Below, in pieces: positions 1 through 11,484 of a DNA stretch of 64,000 bases. Below the pieces are notes generated by a model. It saw only the letters and a list, made by a program, of their open reading frames with translations. It did not search any database and was not told where the DNA came from. Both the position numbers and the translations under genes were made by a program. Each line of letters opens with the position of its first letter. Positions within the stretch are counted from its first letter, which is position 1. Source of the stretch: Symbiodinium natans (Eukaryota > Sar > Dinophyceae > Suessiales > Symbiodiniaceae); the NCBI GenBank assembly GCA_905221605.1, contig CAJNDS010001480.1, positions 729,885-793,884 of the forward strand, read 5' to 3'.

Positions 1-557
1 CGTGCATCTCCAGGTTTGGGTTTGTAGCCCTAAACCCTAAACCCTAAACCCTAAACCCTAAACCCTAAACCCTAAACCCTAAACCCTAAACCCTAAACCC
101 TAAACCCTAAACTCTCAAAGGTTGAGCACTCTGGGGTGTTTCGTTTAACTCAAGATGGCCACCTTTGGTGTTCGGGTACCCCCTCTGAATAGCCTCTGTG
201 GAGTTCTTCGGGTTTAGGGTTTTGGGTTTATAGGGTTTAGGTTTTAGGGTTTAGGGTTTAGGGTTTAGGGATTCAGACTCAGGGTCTTAGGGGTTTAGGG
301 TTGAGGTTTAGGGTTTAAGACTCAGGGGCTTAGGGCTTTTGGGGCTTTAGGGTTCAGGGTTTCGGGAGGGGTTGGGGCTTTAGGGTTCATTGTTATCGAT
401 CTGGTTGGGTCTGGTTGGGTTTTCTGAGTATAGTTATCTAGTCCGTAAATATCCCTTACCTTTCTTAAAAGGGTTCTGAAATATGGCCCCTTGGATTCAT
501 TAGGTAACGGGCCCAGAACAATGGGATCATGGAACTACCCTTCGAGGTTGGGTGGTT

Positions 558-663
558 GGGATGTTAACCCTGAAACTAGTCCTTAACAGTTCATAGGGAT
601 TCTAGTACCCCCTCTAAGAAATCCCCATTAAGGGCTGTTAGTGTAGGGGGGGGGGACATCCCA
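558..663. mobile_element. MITE-like element, family M2 (GGGATGTT ends)
   Basis: The ends are inverted: it starts GGGATGTTAACCCT and finishes with a G-run followed by ACATCCC. Internally TAGTCCTTAACAG near the left is answered by ATTAAGGGCTGTTAG near the right. Related copies lie at 24196-24292 and 31187-31282, with a half copy at 46756-46784. There is no coding capacity, so it is non-autonomous. Confidence 0.6.
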
Positions 664-971
664 ACTTAGAGCTTTGGGGTTCCGAGTTTTGGGGGGGGGG
701 GGGGGGGAGAGCTTCCGGGATCCTGAAAATTTCCCCTTCTAGAGTGCAGTTGAGGGTTCAGGGTTTAGGGTTTAGGGTTTAGGGTTTAGGGTGACCCAAG
801 AGAAGCCGAGGAATAATAAGTATGGAAAAGGCTATGTGCAGGCTTTGGTGCAATGGACACGCGGACTCTTTGGAGAAGCAAGCAAGCCATGTGCCCGCAG
901 GTGGATTGCCGTTTACCAACTTTTCTGTTCATTCGTTTCGCAGACCCGCGTGGTCCCGCCAGTTTATACCT

Positions 972-1061
972 GAAGGCTCCAATGTAGTTCCTTTTTGGGT
1001 TCCTTATAGGGGATTCTAGTATACTACCCCAAAAAGGTACTACATAGGAGCCTTTGGGTAG
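972..1061. mobile_element. MITE-like element, family M6 (CTACCCAAAGGCTCC ends)
   Basis: A near-palindrome of about 90 bp. GGCTCCAATGTAGTTCC on the left pairs with GGTACTACATAGGAGCC on the right, and AAAAAGG/CCTTTTT blocks lie inside. Two more copies, at 5041-5132 and 29951-30046, share the same core, TAGTATACT or TAGTGTACT, next to CCCAAAAAGG. Confidence 0.65.
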
Positions 1062-1206
1062 CACGACATCCAAGGCATGGTCCTCCAACCCGTATGGTTT
1101 GCCCTTGTGAGGCGCGCGCAAGGCTTCGGGTCGTCAAGTTCTCGCGATCTGAGACGGCAGGGCCAAGCCGTGAAGGCCCCGAATCTGCTCTGTTGCTCCA
1201 GCGTCT

Positions 1207-1345
1207 TTAAGCGTTCTACCACTTCGAGTTCATGACAGCTTCATCGAAGACATTGATCGATATACCGAGGCAAAAGCAGCAAAAGTCCCTGGCTCCCTAC
1301 TCCGGGCCATGACGCTGCTCTTAAAAGGATCAAATGGGTTTAATT
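1207..1345 (+). CDS. Possible exon, unrecognised
   Basis: One frame stays open through a unique stretch and reads VHDSFIEDIDRYTEAK, then PGSLLRAMTLLLKG, before a stop inside degenerate telomeric sequence. The composition looks like protein, unlike the repeat-derived ORFs around it. No start codon, clear splice sites or family could be assigned. It may be a real exon or a decayed gene fragment. Confidence 0.3.
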
Positions 1346-4300
1346 AGGGTTATTCCCAGATTGGCGTGGTCGTGGTCCCGGTTGTAGGGGTTTTCGGGCG
1401 CCGGCGCGCAAAGGTTAGGGTGTACGGGGTTTGAAAGGTTGAGGGTTTGAGGGGTTTAGGAAATCCTAAGAGACTCTAATCACCAAGCCGCAGCCCCAAA
1501 CACCCGCCCCAAACTACCCTAAACCTCACCCGAAACTAACCCTAAACCCTAAACCCTAAACCCTAACCCTAAACCCTAAACCCTCAAAAATCTAAAAACC
1601 CCAAGACCCTAAACCCTAAAAGCGGAGGACCCAGCAATATGGGAGGGCAGCTGGCGCGAGAACCTCGACCCAGACGACCGGCCGGGGCTCTCCAGAGCTT
1701 GTTTCAGGGTTTAGGGTTCAGGGTGTAGGGTTTCGGGTTTAGGACTTGGGGTTTGGGGTTTAGGGTTTAGGGTTAATGTTTAGGGCTTAGGGTTTAGGAT
1801 TTTGGGTGGGTGTAGAGTTTAAGGTTTTGTGGGGGTCTATAGGGGTTAGGGAAAGAGAGAGCTTCATCTTCTTGGGTTTAGCGCTTCGAGCCTAGGGGCT
1901 CCGAGGTTCCGGGTATTTAGGGTTTAGGGTTTAGGGTTTAGGGTTTAGGATTTAGGGTTTAGGGTTTAGGGTTTAGGGCTTCTTTTGTGTGCGATGGTTT
2001 AGCTGCAGTCACTGGTACAGGTGCGTTGTTGACGCCAACAATCCCAACCTGCATAGATCACCTCAAGAACCCCAAAACCTGCCTAAGAATCCGTGCAATG
2101 GAGTTCTTGCCCCCCGAAGCCCTGAACCCTATCTAAACCCATCCCGTGGAACCCACAACAGAGCCCCAATGAACAGAAAAAAATCTGGAAGCTGGGTACA
2201 TGTGCACAACATGGGCATGAGGTTGACTTGATGCTGGGTTTAGGGTTTAGGGTTTAGGGTTTAGGGTTTGGGGTTTAGGGTTTAGGGTTTAGGGTTTAGG
2301 GTTTAGGGTTTAGGGTTTAGGGTTTAGGGTTAGGTCAAAGGGGAAGATGGCCCACACCTGACCCAGTCGGAGGTCCAGGTTTTGGAAATGCAGCGGCCCA
2401 CATGAAACTTCGGGACCTATAAGGGGCTTCATCGGAAGAACCTACCACGAGTAGGTTTGGAGTTCTTTAGGTAGCGCTTAGGGGTGTAGGGTTCGTCTGG
2501 ATTTGGTATCTTAGCTTCCACGCTGCATGCCTGAAGTATATATTATAGAGTTTCTTAAGGGAGGCGGGGTTCTAGGGGGGTTCAATGGGGCTATGTAACC
2601 CAAGGTTCCCGAATGCTCCCCCACTACTCCCCAAGGCTCCCTAAGCTTCTGCAAGGTTCCCTAGGTACCTACCAAACATGAACCTGCCTCCCTTAAGAGC
2701 ACCTTAAGTATAGATCTGGGGTTAGCTGGGAAGTGCGCGTAAACAGCTTCACCGCCTACGAAGGTTCTCGGTGCTTACAACTTGTAGTTCTACTTAAGGC
2801 TTTCAGCACCTAGCAACTACACCCTAAACCCTAGGCCCTAAGCCCTCAACCCTAAACCCTCAACCCTATAAACCCTGAACCCTAACCCTGAACCCTTAAC
2901 CCCAAACCGCCAAAACCCTCAACCTTATAAACCCTAAACCCTAAATCCTAAACCTCCAACCCTAAACCCGAAACCCTAAACCCTAAACCCGGAGACTGAT
3001 ACCCGAAACCCATGCAGCGTTCCTCAGGTTCACTGATGAGGCGCTCTGGGCCGTCCTCCAAGGCGGCCACCACGTCTTGGGCTGGCTTTGCGGGTGAGGA
3101 TTTAGGGCTTAGGGTGTAGGGTTTAGGGTTTTGGGTTTTGGGTTTTTGGGTTTAGGGTTTAACGTTTACGTTTCAATTGCGATGCGAAGTTCAGGGTGAT
3201 CTGAGAAGGGCTAGCAAGGATTCCCAAAGGATCCTTCTTGTGGTATATGCTAGGGCCCTCAAGCTACTCTACAGGAACCCCCTTTAAGGTCCAAGCATAG
3301 ACTGTATAGGTACATGGATCCTCAGGGATGACATGCAGCTGTAGAGTTATTCCCTACGCATAAAGTGTTACTGGTGCCATGAAGCTACTCCATAGGAACC
3401 CCTTGCAGGCCCCAGTATATGAAGGTACCATGGATCCTGACGGGATTGTTGGGTTTGCCTCCGCACGGAGAGGAATGAGCGGTGGCGCCGTCATTTCTTC
3501 TAGGCCCTTGGGACATTTTTATACTTTCCCTTATTGGGCTTAAGAAGATCATGTTCAGGAATATTTTTCACATGGTCCCTAAACCCTAAACCCGAAACCC
3601 TAAAATATGCTTTCCCTTATTGGGCTTAAGAGGATCATATCCAGGCATATTTTTTCAGAGGGTTTTTTGAGGGGCCATCTTAGTCTGTGTCAAGGCCAGA
3701 AGCGTCCCTTCTTCAGGAGGCTGGCATCATCAAACGAATCTCACCCCAGGCAAAGGCTGCCTAAGGCCAAAGGCGAGCCCTGGTCCCCAAAGAAGCCAAC
3801 CTTTAACCTTAATCTCTAACTTAGGGTTCCTTTTTTAGTCCTCTATATAGCACGCACGAACCGTTTTAAAACAGATCCCCCCCCCCCCCCGCCCACACAC
3901 AAAAAGAACGGAGCCTAATTCAGACAACTACCCTAAACCCAAAAGTTAAAGTTGGAACCATGGGCCCTTAGTAGTATGGGCTCTTATTACGTATAGTGTA
4001 TAGAGGGTTACTTATGGCAAGGAGCCAAAGTAAGGGCCCATTTCGGATCCCTAAAGCCTAAAACCCTAAACCCCAAGCCCCAAACCCTAAACCCTAAACC
4101 CTCAACCCTAAACCCTAAACCCTAAACCCTAAACCTTAAACCCTAAACCCTAAACCCGGTAAGTTACAGTTTCAACATGGCTCCCGAAGCCAAGAGCCCC
4201 TGTCCGAGTCGTTGGTCTCGATGCGCTGGCAGCTGCAAAGCCTCAGGCGGACTCGTTTAGGGTTCAGGGTTTAGGGTTTAGGGTTTCGGGTTTCGGGTTT

Positions 4301-5040
4301 CGGGTTTGGGGTTAGGGTCTAGGGTTTAGGGTTTAGGGTTTAGGGTTTAGGGTTTAGGGTTTAGGGTTTAGGGTTTAGGGTTTAGGGTTTAGGGTTTAGG
4401 GTTTAGGGTTCAGGTTCAGCTCACGTCATGGGACCTCACAAAAGGGCCCCAAACAACCCCGAATATCAAAGCCCTGAGCCCCAGAATGAAGAGATAATGA
4501 TCAGGGCTTCTCCAGGCTTCGTCGGTAAGTTTTTGGTCTGTGGCTCTGCCTATTGGGGCATTTTGCTTGGGATCCTGTGATCATGCATTATTTTTTTGGG
4601 TGGTGTGGGGGCAAAATGGAGGGTTCGGGCAAGATAAGGATTGCAGGCAGCATGCAGCCAGGGGGCGTAGCTTCGGGTTTAGGCTGTTGCGGCGATTTTG
4701 AGGGTTCGGGGTTCAGGGTTCAGGGTTTAGGGTTTAGGGTTTAGGGGTTTAGGCACGGGAAGGCCTTTAGGGCGAGACGCCCATCCCAATCTTCTGCGGC
4801 AGGGGCTGTCGACCATACTTGCCGGCGAGGGGAGCACCCTCAGCTTAGAGCAGAGGCCCCCGACAAGGGTGGTGGGGAGCTAGGATGCCCAGTAGTATCC
4901 TTATTCCCTCTTTGGGAGGTTCCCTTTTCACCCCTTTAAGCAAAAAATGGCACCCTTTTAAGCCTAGGTTACAGGGCAGCCTACGGAGCACTCAAAGCCT
5001 GAAGTCAAAAAAACTGGGCTTAGGCTTAGGGTTTACCCTA

Positions 5041-5132
5041 AGGCTCCTACAGTATGTGGTGTTTTTTGGGGTAGTATACTAGAAACCCCGATAGCTAACC
5101 CAAAAAGGAACTACGTTGGAGCCTTTGGGTAG
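5041..5132. mobile_element. MITE-like element, family M6
   Basis: Second copy of the family at 972-1061. The left arm carries TTTTTTGGGGTAGTATACTAG, and the right arm ends in AACTACGTTGGAGCCTTTGG. The arms match those at 29951-30046 closely. Confidence 0.6.
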
Positions 5133-5983
5133 AGTCGAGGGTGCACCACCCCTATGGGACCCTTTCCGAGACCCTAAGCCCTAAACCCCAAGCCCAAAGC
5201 ACTGAAAAAGGTCTTGGAGTTTTTTGCCTCTACAGTTCCTGCGTTTAGCTAACCTCGGTGATTGAACGCAAGAGGCCTTTGCTTGTCCACCGTCTTACTC
5301 ATTGGCGATAGCTTCTTACAGCTTCGATCTTCCTGACACCATCTCCGGACCCCTCATCGCTGAGTCCCTGAATCCCCACAAGACTGCTGAGTTAGTGCTG
5401 CTGGCCATGTCCCATCTGTTATGCTTTTGTAACGCTAAGCCTTACAACCCTCAACCCTAAACCCTAAACTCTAAACCCTAAGCCCTAAACCCTCAGGAAG
5501 GTGTTGTGTCCCGAGTCTGCCCCTTTGAAGCTCAATCATCTTTGTCCGTCAGTGTGCAGCGGTGGGGGTTTAGGGTTTAGGGTTTAGGGTTTAGGGTCTA
5601 GGGTTTAGGGTTTAGGGTTTAGGGTTTATAAAGTGCAGGGCATGATAACAGGGCTTAAAGGACCCTATGCTTTTGAGGGTTTCTGGCTTCTTCGGGCTTG
5701 TGGCTTCTTAGGCCTCATAGGGCCCCCCAGTGAGATGGAGCGTCATGTATTTATGCGAAAGTCCGATGGACTGATTCCAAAGGGACACTTTAGGGTTTAG
5801 GGTTTAGGCTTGTGGGTTTTGGGTTTAACGATCCCTAAAACCCAGCTCCCAAATCTTCGCGGTAGCATGCAGACCACGAGATCCCAAGCATTCTCGCTCC
5901 ATGTGACCTCATCCTGGTGCCAAACAAAGGCTCGAATTGCTTTGCACTTGGCCTCCCATCGCATCCTTGGGAGCTTCCCCGCA

Positions 5984-8886
5984 ATGTTCCGCGTGTGCTG
6001 GGCCACTTCAGGGGACCTCCTAGCCTCGATACCAGTGTGCGATCTGGACCCGAATGCCCCCTTGAGGTCCCTGAAGGAGCATCTTGAGTTGAACCACGGC
6101 CTGCCCATGGTCTTGGTGAAACTTCTGTATGACTCTTGGTGGCCCGGTGGTGCTCCTTTGCCCTGTGTTTTGGGTGACTTAAAAATTCGGTTTCATTGTC
6201 GTAAATGTGACTTATATTGTTTAAGTACTATTGGGTTAGATGACAATACACCATTTGATTTAATTTCATAAATACCAAATGAACATCCAGAATAATTTGC
6301 AAATTGGTTCAAGGTTCCCTTATAAAGTAGCCAATTGCCCCCACCCCCCCAAAAAAAAAAAAAACAAAAAAAAGTACCCCTCAGTATAATATGGTTACCG
6401 GGCGACTCAGGATCTGAAGTGCTTGGAAGATGACTCCCAACTTCGAGGTCTCGCCGATGTCCAGCTGGACCTGATCCTGCTGAACCCTGGTGGTACCCTT
6501 TTTCCCATTTTTTGGGGTTCAAGGTTCCCTTGTAGAACTACCGAACCCCAAAAAGGGTTTAGGGTTTAGGGTTTAGGGTTTAGGGTTTAGGGTTTAGGGT
6601 TTAGGGTTTAGGGTTTAAGGTTTAGGGTTTAGGGTTTGCCCTTGTTACCGTAGGGTAAGTTGCTGGGCTGCCAAGGAACTCTTTGCCAGACGGACAGCAC
6701 TTCAAGCCCAGGCTCCTAGGCGAAGCGCTTCACTGCTTCTGAGTCGCTGCGTGAGTAGACGTTGCACTTTTTTGGGATACTACAATCCCCTGTTGAACTA
6801 AAAGTGCACACTTTTGGGGGCTTATGAATCCTAAACCCTAACCCTAAACCCTAAACCCTAAACCCCAAGCCCCAAACCCTAAACCCTGCTCAGCAACTAA
6901 GGCTTCTGTGCCTTCGGACGAGTGGATCCTGCAAATGCCTTGCTGGCGCGGGGGGCTGACCCCGACTTCAGACACAAGGGCAACTAGCACCCGGAGTAGG
7001 CCCTTATTCCCTTTTTTGTAGGGTTTAGGGTTTGGGGTTTAGGGTTTAGGGTTTAGGGTTTAGGGTTTAGGGTTTAGGGCAACTAGGACCCAGAGTGGGG
7101 CCCTCATTCCCTTTCTTTCTAGGCTTTAGGTTCCCTCATATAGGGCCCTTTTAACCCAAAAAGGGCACCCTTTTTTCTAGGTTGCTCTTGGGTTTAGGGT
7201 TTAGGGTTTAGGGTTTAGGGTTTGAGGCAAGACACCTCTAGATGTGGCGTTTCAGCGTCGCTGGTGGGACGTTGCGCAAGTGCTGATTGACGGCGGGGCG
7301 ACCAAGATCGGCAAGGTTGAGCTCGGCAAGTACATTGACCAGGTGCCCAAAGCGGGTGGCAACACCTTGCTCTACCAGGACGGGTTTAGGGTTTAGGGTT
7401 TAGGGTTTAGGGTTTAGGGTATTATACCCTATAACCCCTTAAAAAGGCCCTTTAGAGGGTTGACTACGGGGACTATAGGGCCTACTAGCCCATCCCAGTA
7501 TGAGGCCGCGCAAGAAGGCGATGTACAGATGTCGCGCCTCTTGCTCATGGCCGGAGCGGACAAAGAGACTATATCCCCCTTGGGAATTGTTTTTTCTTTT
7601 TGCTTATAGAAAACCCAATTGAGGATATTAACAATACTTTATCTTTATTAAGGTTTTAAGGGGAGTATAGGAGAAGGCCTCGGGCGTCGACTACGACACA
7701 CCTCTGGGAGTCGCGTGCAGCAAAGGCCATCTCCAGACCGCACAGCTGCTACTCGCGGCCGGCGCAAATAAAGACAAGCCCGTTGGGAGCGAGCCTCTGC
7801 AGCGTGCATGCAGGAACGGCCATGCTGCCATCGTCAGTCTTCTCCTCAGTGCTGGCGCCGATAAGGACCAGGTGTTTCGACCGCATCTCTGCACGCCGCT
7901 GAGCTGTGCTTGCGAAGGCGGCCACGTGGAAGTCGTGAACCTCTTGTTGTATTCCGGCGCCAGTCCTGACAAGGCCTCTAGGCCCCAGAGTAGTAGGGTT
8001 TAGGGTTCAGGGTTTAGGGTTTAGCGTTTAGGGTTTAGGGTTTAGGGTTTGGGGTTTAGGGTTTAGGGTTTAGGGTTACTAGGAATTCCCCATTTTTTGG
8101 GTTTGGAGGCTTAGGTTCCCTTAGAAGCCACTTGGTACTTGTGGGTACTCGTTTTTCAACCCTAAACCCTAAACCCTAAACCCTCCTGGGTCCAGGTTTG
8201 CAACTCACGGGAGCCTGGTGCACTCTACGTGGCAGCTGAGAGTGGCCACGCCGACATCGTGGGCCTCTTGCTACGGGCCGGCGCCAACAGACACTAGGCC
8301 CTTCCAGCAGCTTTAGGGTTTAGGGTTTAAGGTTTAGGGTTTAGGGTTTAGGGTTTAGGGTTTAGGGTTTAGGGTTTAGGGTTTAGGGTTTGGGGTTTAG
8401 GGTTTAAGGGTTTAGGGTTTAGGGTTCAGGGTTTAGGGTTTAGGGTTTAGGGTTTAGGGTTTGGGGTTTAGGGTTCAGGGCCGTCCAGCAGCTTAGAGAT
8501 TTCCCTTCAAGGGTTGATCAGATTGTTTTCCTTCATATTGGGTGTAATGATATACGTACTTCCCATACTAAACCCTAAACCTGAAAATTTTCCCTAAATC
8601 CCAAAACCCCAACCTCAAGCCCTAAACTCTAAACCATAAACCCCAAGCCCTAAACCCCAAAACCCTAAACCCTAAACCCAAAACCCTAAACCCTAAACCC
8701 TAAACCCTAAACCCTAAACCCTAAACCCTAAACCCTAAACCCTAAACCCTAAACCCTAAACCCTAAACCCAAGGACAGCAGGCTTGCGGCTTCGACTACG
8801 ACATGCCGCTGAAAGCTGCGAGTCGGCTTGGCCACCGCGATGTCGTGGAGCTCCTCAAAGCAGCCAGAGCTGAGAGTCGGACCTGA
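5984..8886 (+). CDS. Ubiquitin-like/ankyrin-repeat protein, nine exons
   Basis: A complete gene can be read as exons 5984-6130, 6411-6481, 6676-6734, 6902-6979, 7227-7378, 7499-7564, 7671-7973, 8196-8289 and 8774-8886 (1083 nt, 360 aa, TGA stop). Residues 1-80 or so (MFRVCWATSG, PLRSLKEHLELNHGLP, CLEDDSQLRGLADVQLDLIL) match the ubiquitin-like N-terminus that precedes ankyrin repeats in many dinoflagellate proteins. About seven ankyrin repeats follow (ALLARGADPDF, KTPLDVAFQRRWWDVAQVL, GHLQTAQLLLAAGANKD, GHADIVGLLLRAGAN), and the last ends VVELLKAARAESRT. Ankyrin arrays bind proteins; the partner is unknown. All eight introns are GA-AG (five) or GC-AG (three), and none is GT-AG. Repeat spacing, with about 12 residues between GA and PL, supports the joins. 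The first ATG of the domain is taken as the start; an upstream in-frame extension to 5810 is less likely. Confidence 0.85.
6131..6410 (+). mobile_element. Introner-like element forming ankyrin intron 1
   Basis: The whole intron is an element flanked by the direct repeat GACTC. It opens GGTGGCCCGGTGGTGC and closes TATGGTTACCGGGCGACTCAG, so its ends are imperfect inverted repeats. It is spliced GA-AG. Relatives (family I8) lie at 6482-6675, 9864-10005, 21960-22175 and 58617-58704. Confidence 0.65.
6482..6675 (+). mobile_element. Introner of family I8 plus telomere array, ankyrin intron 2
   Basis: It is flanked by the direct repeat GAAC and spliced GA-AG. The left part is CCTGGTGGTACCC, followed by TTCCCTTGTAGAAC. 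A TTTAGGG array of about 85 bp (6555-6640) sits inside, and the right end is GTTGCTGGGCTGCCAAG as in other I8 copies. The telomere array has therefore entered an existing introner. Confidence 0.65.
6978..7118 (+). repeat. Direct repeats of about 40 bp flanking a telomere array
   Basis: GGGCAACTAGCACCCGGAG (from 6978) recurs as GGGCAACTAGGACCCAGAG (from 7078), and both continue into GGCCC, T-rich and ATTCCC sequence for about 40 bp. A TTTAGGG array lies exactly between them, inside ankyrin intron 4. This is what array insertion with a long target duplication would leave. Confidence 0.65.
7565..7670 (+). mobile_element. Introner with CTATATCCCCC/GGGGAGTATAG ends, ankyrin intron 6
   Basis: A 106-nt intron made entirely of an element with terminal inverted repeats (CTATATCCCCCTTGG at the left, TTAAGGGGAGTATAG at the right). 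The 4-bp repeat GAGA stands at both edges, and the left GA serves as the donor (GA-AG). Joining the exons restores GADKEKASGVDYDTPL, a normal ankyrin spacing. A second copy is at 18166-18258. Confidence 0.75.
8303..8494 (+). repeat. Telomere array between 11-bp direct repeats, ankyrin intron 8
   Basis: TCCAGCAGCTT at 8303-8313 recurs at 8484-8494. The 170 bases between are almost pure TTTAGGG repeats with a few TTTGGGG and TTCAGGG units. The arrangement resembles an insertion with target-site duplication. A CCCTAAA array in the opposite orientation follows at about 8665-8770 in the same intron. Confidence 0.7.
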
Positions 8887-9377
8887 AGCTTCCCCCCACC
8901 CCCCAACATGTAGGGGGTTTAGGGTTTGGGGTTTAGGGTTTAGGGTTTAGGGTTTAGGGTTTAGGGTTTGGGGTTTGGGGTTTAGGGTTTAGGGTTTAGG
9001 GTTAGGGTTCTATATGCCTTTGTGTTACACCCCGGCTCACTGCACCCTTGGCTCGCGGCCTAAGGGGAGAATCCTGACCCATGCACGTGCCAGCACGGCC
9101 TTGTACAGCTCAGGGTTTAGGGTTTCGGGTTTAGGGTTTCATGTTTAGGGTTTCGGGTTTAGGGTTTAGGGTTTAGGGTATGGCAGTTTGGTTCGAGCTG
9201 GCCTGGTGAGGCAGACAGAATTGTCTGCCAATCTGCTTTATCGCCTGCACTCTTAAAGTGGCGAACGTGTGTGTGTGTGTGTGAACCCTAAACCCTAAAC
9301 CCTAAACCCGAAACCCTAAACCCTAAACCCTAAACCCTAAACTCTAGGGCTCCCTGAGGATATGGGTGATACGGGGC

Positions 9378-9383
9378 GGAGGG

Positions 9384-9421
<38 letters not shown>
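9378..9421. repeat. Poly-G tract
   Basis: An almost uninterrupted run of more than 40 G residues. Similar long G or C tracts occur throughout the window, often beside elements. The exact length is likely to be unreliable in any assembly. Confidence 0.9.
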
Positions 9422-9422
<1 letters not shown>

Positions 9423-11338
9423 GTCTTTTTGCTGTTGAAACACCTTGACTACATATACAGCCCCTCCACCCCAAACCCTGAACCCTAACCCACTACCCTC
9501 TACCCTCCTTTAAATCCTAGCCCCTCAGCCCCAAAACTCTAAACCCTAAACCCTTAACTCCAGCCCTGAACCCTAAACCCTAAACCCTAAAACCTAAACC
9601 CAAAACCCTGAACCCTAAACCCTAAACCCTAAACCCTAAACCCACTCAAGACCCCAGAAGAGCGCGCAGGTACTTCCTCAGTCTGGCACGCTTGGCCTTG
9701 CGGCGGCCCCCGCTGCTGCTGCTTGGCGGTTTAGGGTTTAGGATTTAGGGTTTAAAGGTAGGGCCGGGCTTAGGATGTTCAGGGTTTTAGGGCTTGCCGC
9801 CAGAATCATTTCGGCAAGCCTGATTTCCGGGTTTCGGAAAATATCCTGGTAGGTAGTCCAGTGGTGCCCTTTTACCCTTTTCTTCTGGTTCGACGTTCCC
9901 TTATAAAGTAACCCTGAACCCTAAACCCTAAACCCGAAACCCCAATCCCTAAACCCTAACCACCCCCAACAGGGTATATACCGTAATAGAATATGGTTAC
10001 TGGGCCACCAAGATATGGGAGGGCTGTCAGCGCCTTGACAACATACGAGTGTGGGTACAAGTGCTTAGGGTTTAGGGTTTAGGGTAGTTTAGGGTTTAGG
10101 GTGTAGGGTTTATAGGGTTTAGGGTTTAAGGTTCAGGGTGTAGGGTGTAGGTTCCCTGGGTTACCACGCCTACGACCCCTCAGCTTTGAAGCTTTTGGAA
10201 AGCCATATACCCGCCCTAGACCCCAAACCCTAAACCCCAAAACCCTAAACCCCAAACCCTAAACCCTAAACCCTAAGCCCTAAACCCTAAACCCTAAACC
10301 CCCAAAAGGGAGGCCCCAAATCCCTCAAACCTGAGAGCCCAAAACGCCTTTTTCAGCACCCGCGCTCCCAGACCCTTAGGCTGCAAAGGCTCAGGGCTTT
10401 GGGGGTTTAAGGGTTCAGGGCTTAGGGTTTAGGGTTTGGGGTTTAGGGTTTAGGGTTTAGGGCCTGAAACAGGGTTTTGTGTGACGGAGTTAGGGTGCAG
10501 GGTTTAGGGTTTTAGGTTTAGGGTTCAGGGTTAGGGATTCGGGCTTACGGGATTCCTAAGTCTTCGCCAAAAGTACCACCCAGATTGGCCCATCCGCCTG
10601 TTGTTTGTTTGCCTGAACCCTCCCTGCGACTATGTTTTCGTAGCGGTACCGCAGGGAATTGCTGAACCCCAAGCCCTAAACCCTAAGCCCTTAACCACTA
10701 AACCCCTATAACCCTAAGACTCTAAACCCTAAACCCGAAGGCCTAAACACCCTTAAACCCTTAAACCCCTAAACCCTTGCACCCTAAATCCCTAAATTAC
10801 TAAACCTTTCCCAAGGCTCTTGGACGAATGCCCATCAGTCGGGGCGCCCAGCTGCAGTCGCCAATGCCCTGTACTATTCGTCTTCCTTTCTTCTTAGGAT
10901 TAGGGGGTAGGGTTAGGGTTTAGGGTTTAGGGCTTAGGGCTTAGGGCTTACCGCTCCGGGCTGAGGGCTGAGAGCTGGGGGCTTAGGGCTTAGGGTTTTG
11001 GGCTTTGGGCTTTGGGCTTAGGGTTTAGGGTTTGGAAAAAAGAGACCTAATCCGAGACTCGCAAGCCACGAGCCCGAAAGCCTGAATAGCCCTAAGCCCA
11101 TAACCTTAAACCCTGGTTTTTCCCCAACCCTAAAAGCCCAAAACCCTGAACCCTGTAAACCCTGCCCTTTCACCCAAACCCGAAACCCTAAACCTTAAAC
11201 CCTAAACCCTGAACCCTGAACCCTGAACCCGGAACCCTGAACCCTGAAACCCTTTAAGCAAAGAAGGAGCCCGGGAAAAACAGGTTTAGTCACCCGGGGC
11301 TTCCCATTCTTCTCAGTCTGGGGTTATATTTGGTTGGT

Positions 11339-11484
11339 GGTCGTGGTTTGGGGTTTAGGGTTTAGGGTTTAGGGTTTAGGGTTTAGGGTTTAGGGTTTAG
11401 GGTTTAGGGTTTAGGGTTTAGGGTTTAGGGTTTAGGGTTTAGGGTTTAGGGTTTAGGGTTTAGGGTTTAGGGTTTAGGGTTTAC
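11339..11484. repeat. Long perfect TTTAGGG array
   Basis: About 20 uninterrupted 7-bp units, one of the longest uniform arrays in the window. It lies in a region without a recognisable gene and is followed by degenerate TTTAGGG-like and TTTGTAGGG units to about 11770. Confidence 0.9.

Larger units (their letters stand above)
1..5983. other. Array-rich region without a confident gene
   Basis: The stretch alternates short unique islands of about 60-300 bases with telomere-type arrays in both orientations: CCCTAAA at about 36-112, 1520-1610, 2820-2990 and 4060-4155; TTTAGGG at about 735-790, 1915-1975, 2238-2330, 4258-4410 and 5567-5630. Several inverted-repeat elements lie between them and are listed separately. 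Some islands read as open, moderately GC-rich stretches (for example 788-970, 2330-2460 and 3000-3090), but none has a recognisable motif. ORFs that run through arrays encode monotonous repeats and are not genes. The window starting in an array does not make it a chromosome end, because identical arrays recur throughout. Confidence 0.7.

Noticed and set aside
1-112. Chromosome end (true telomere) at the window start
   Set aside because: The array is short, preceded by unique sequence, and identical arrays occur throughout in both orientations.
130-160. Dinoflagellate spliced-leader gene
   Set aside because: A CTCAAGATGGCC stretch recalls the end of the leader, but the conserved CCGTAGCCATTTTGGCTCAAG-type order is missing here; no leader copy was found elsewhere.
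6980-7226. Telomere unit GTTTAGG itself supplying GT and AG splice sites
   Set aside because: Attractive because each unit contains GT and AG, but in every intron where the frame could be checked the donor lies outside the array in target-derived sequence, and GT in the array gives the wrong frame (for example after 7378).
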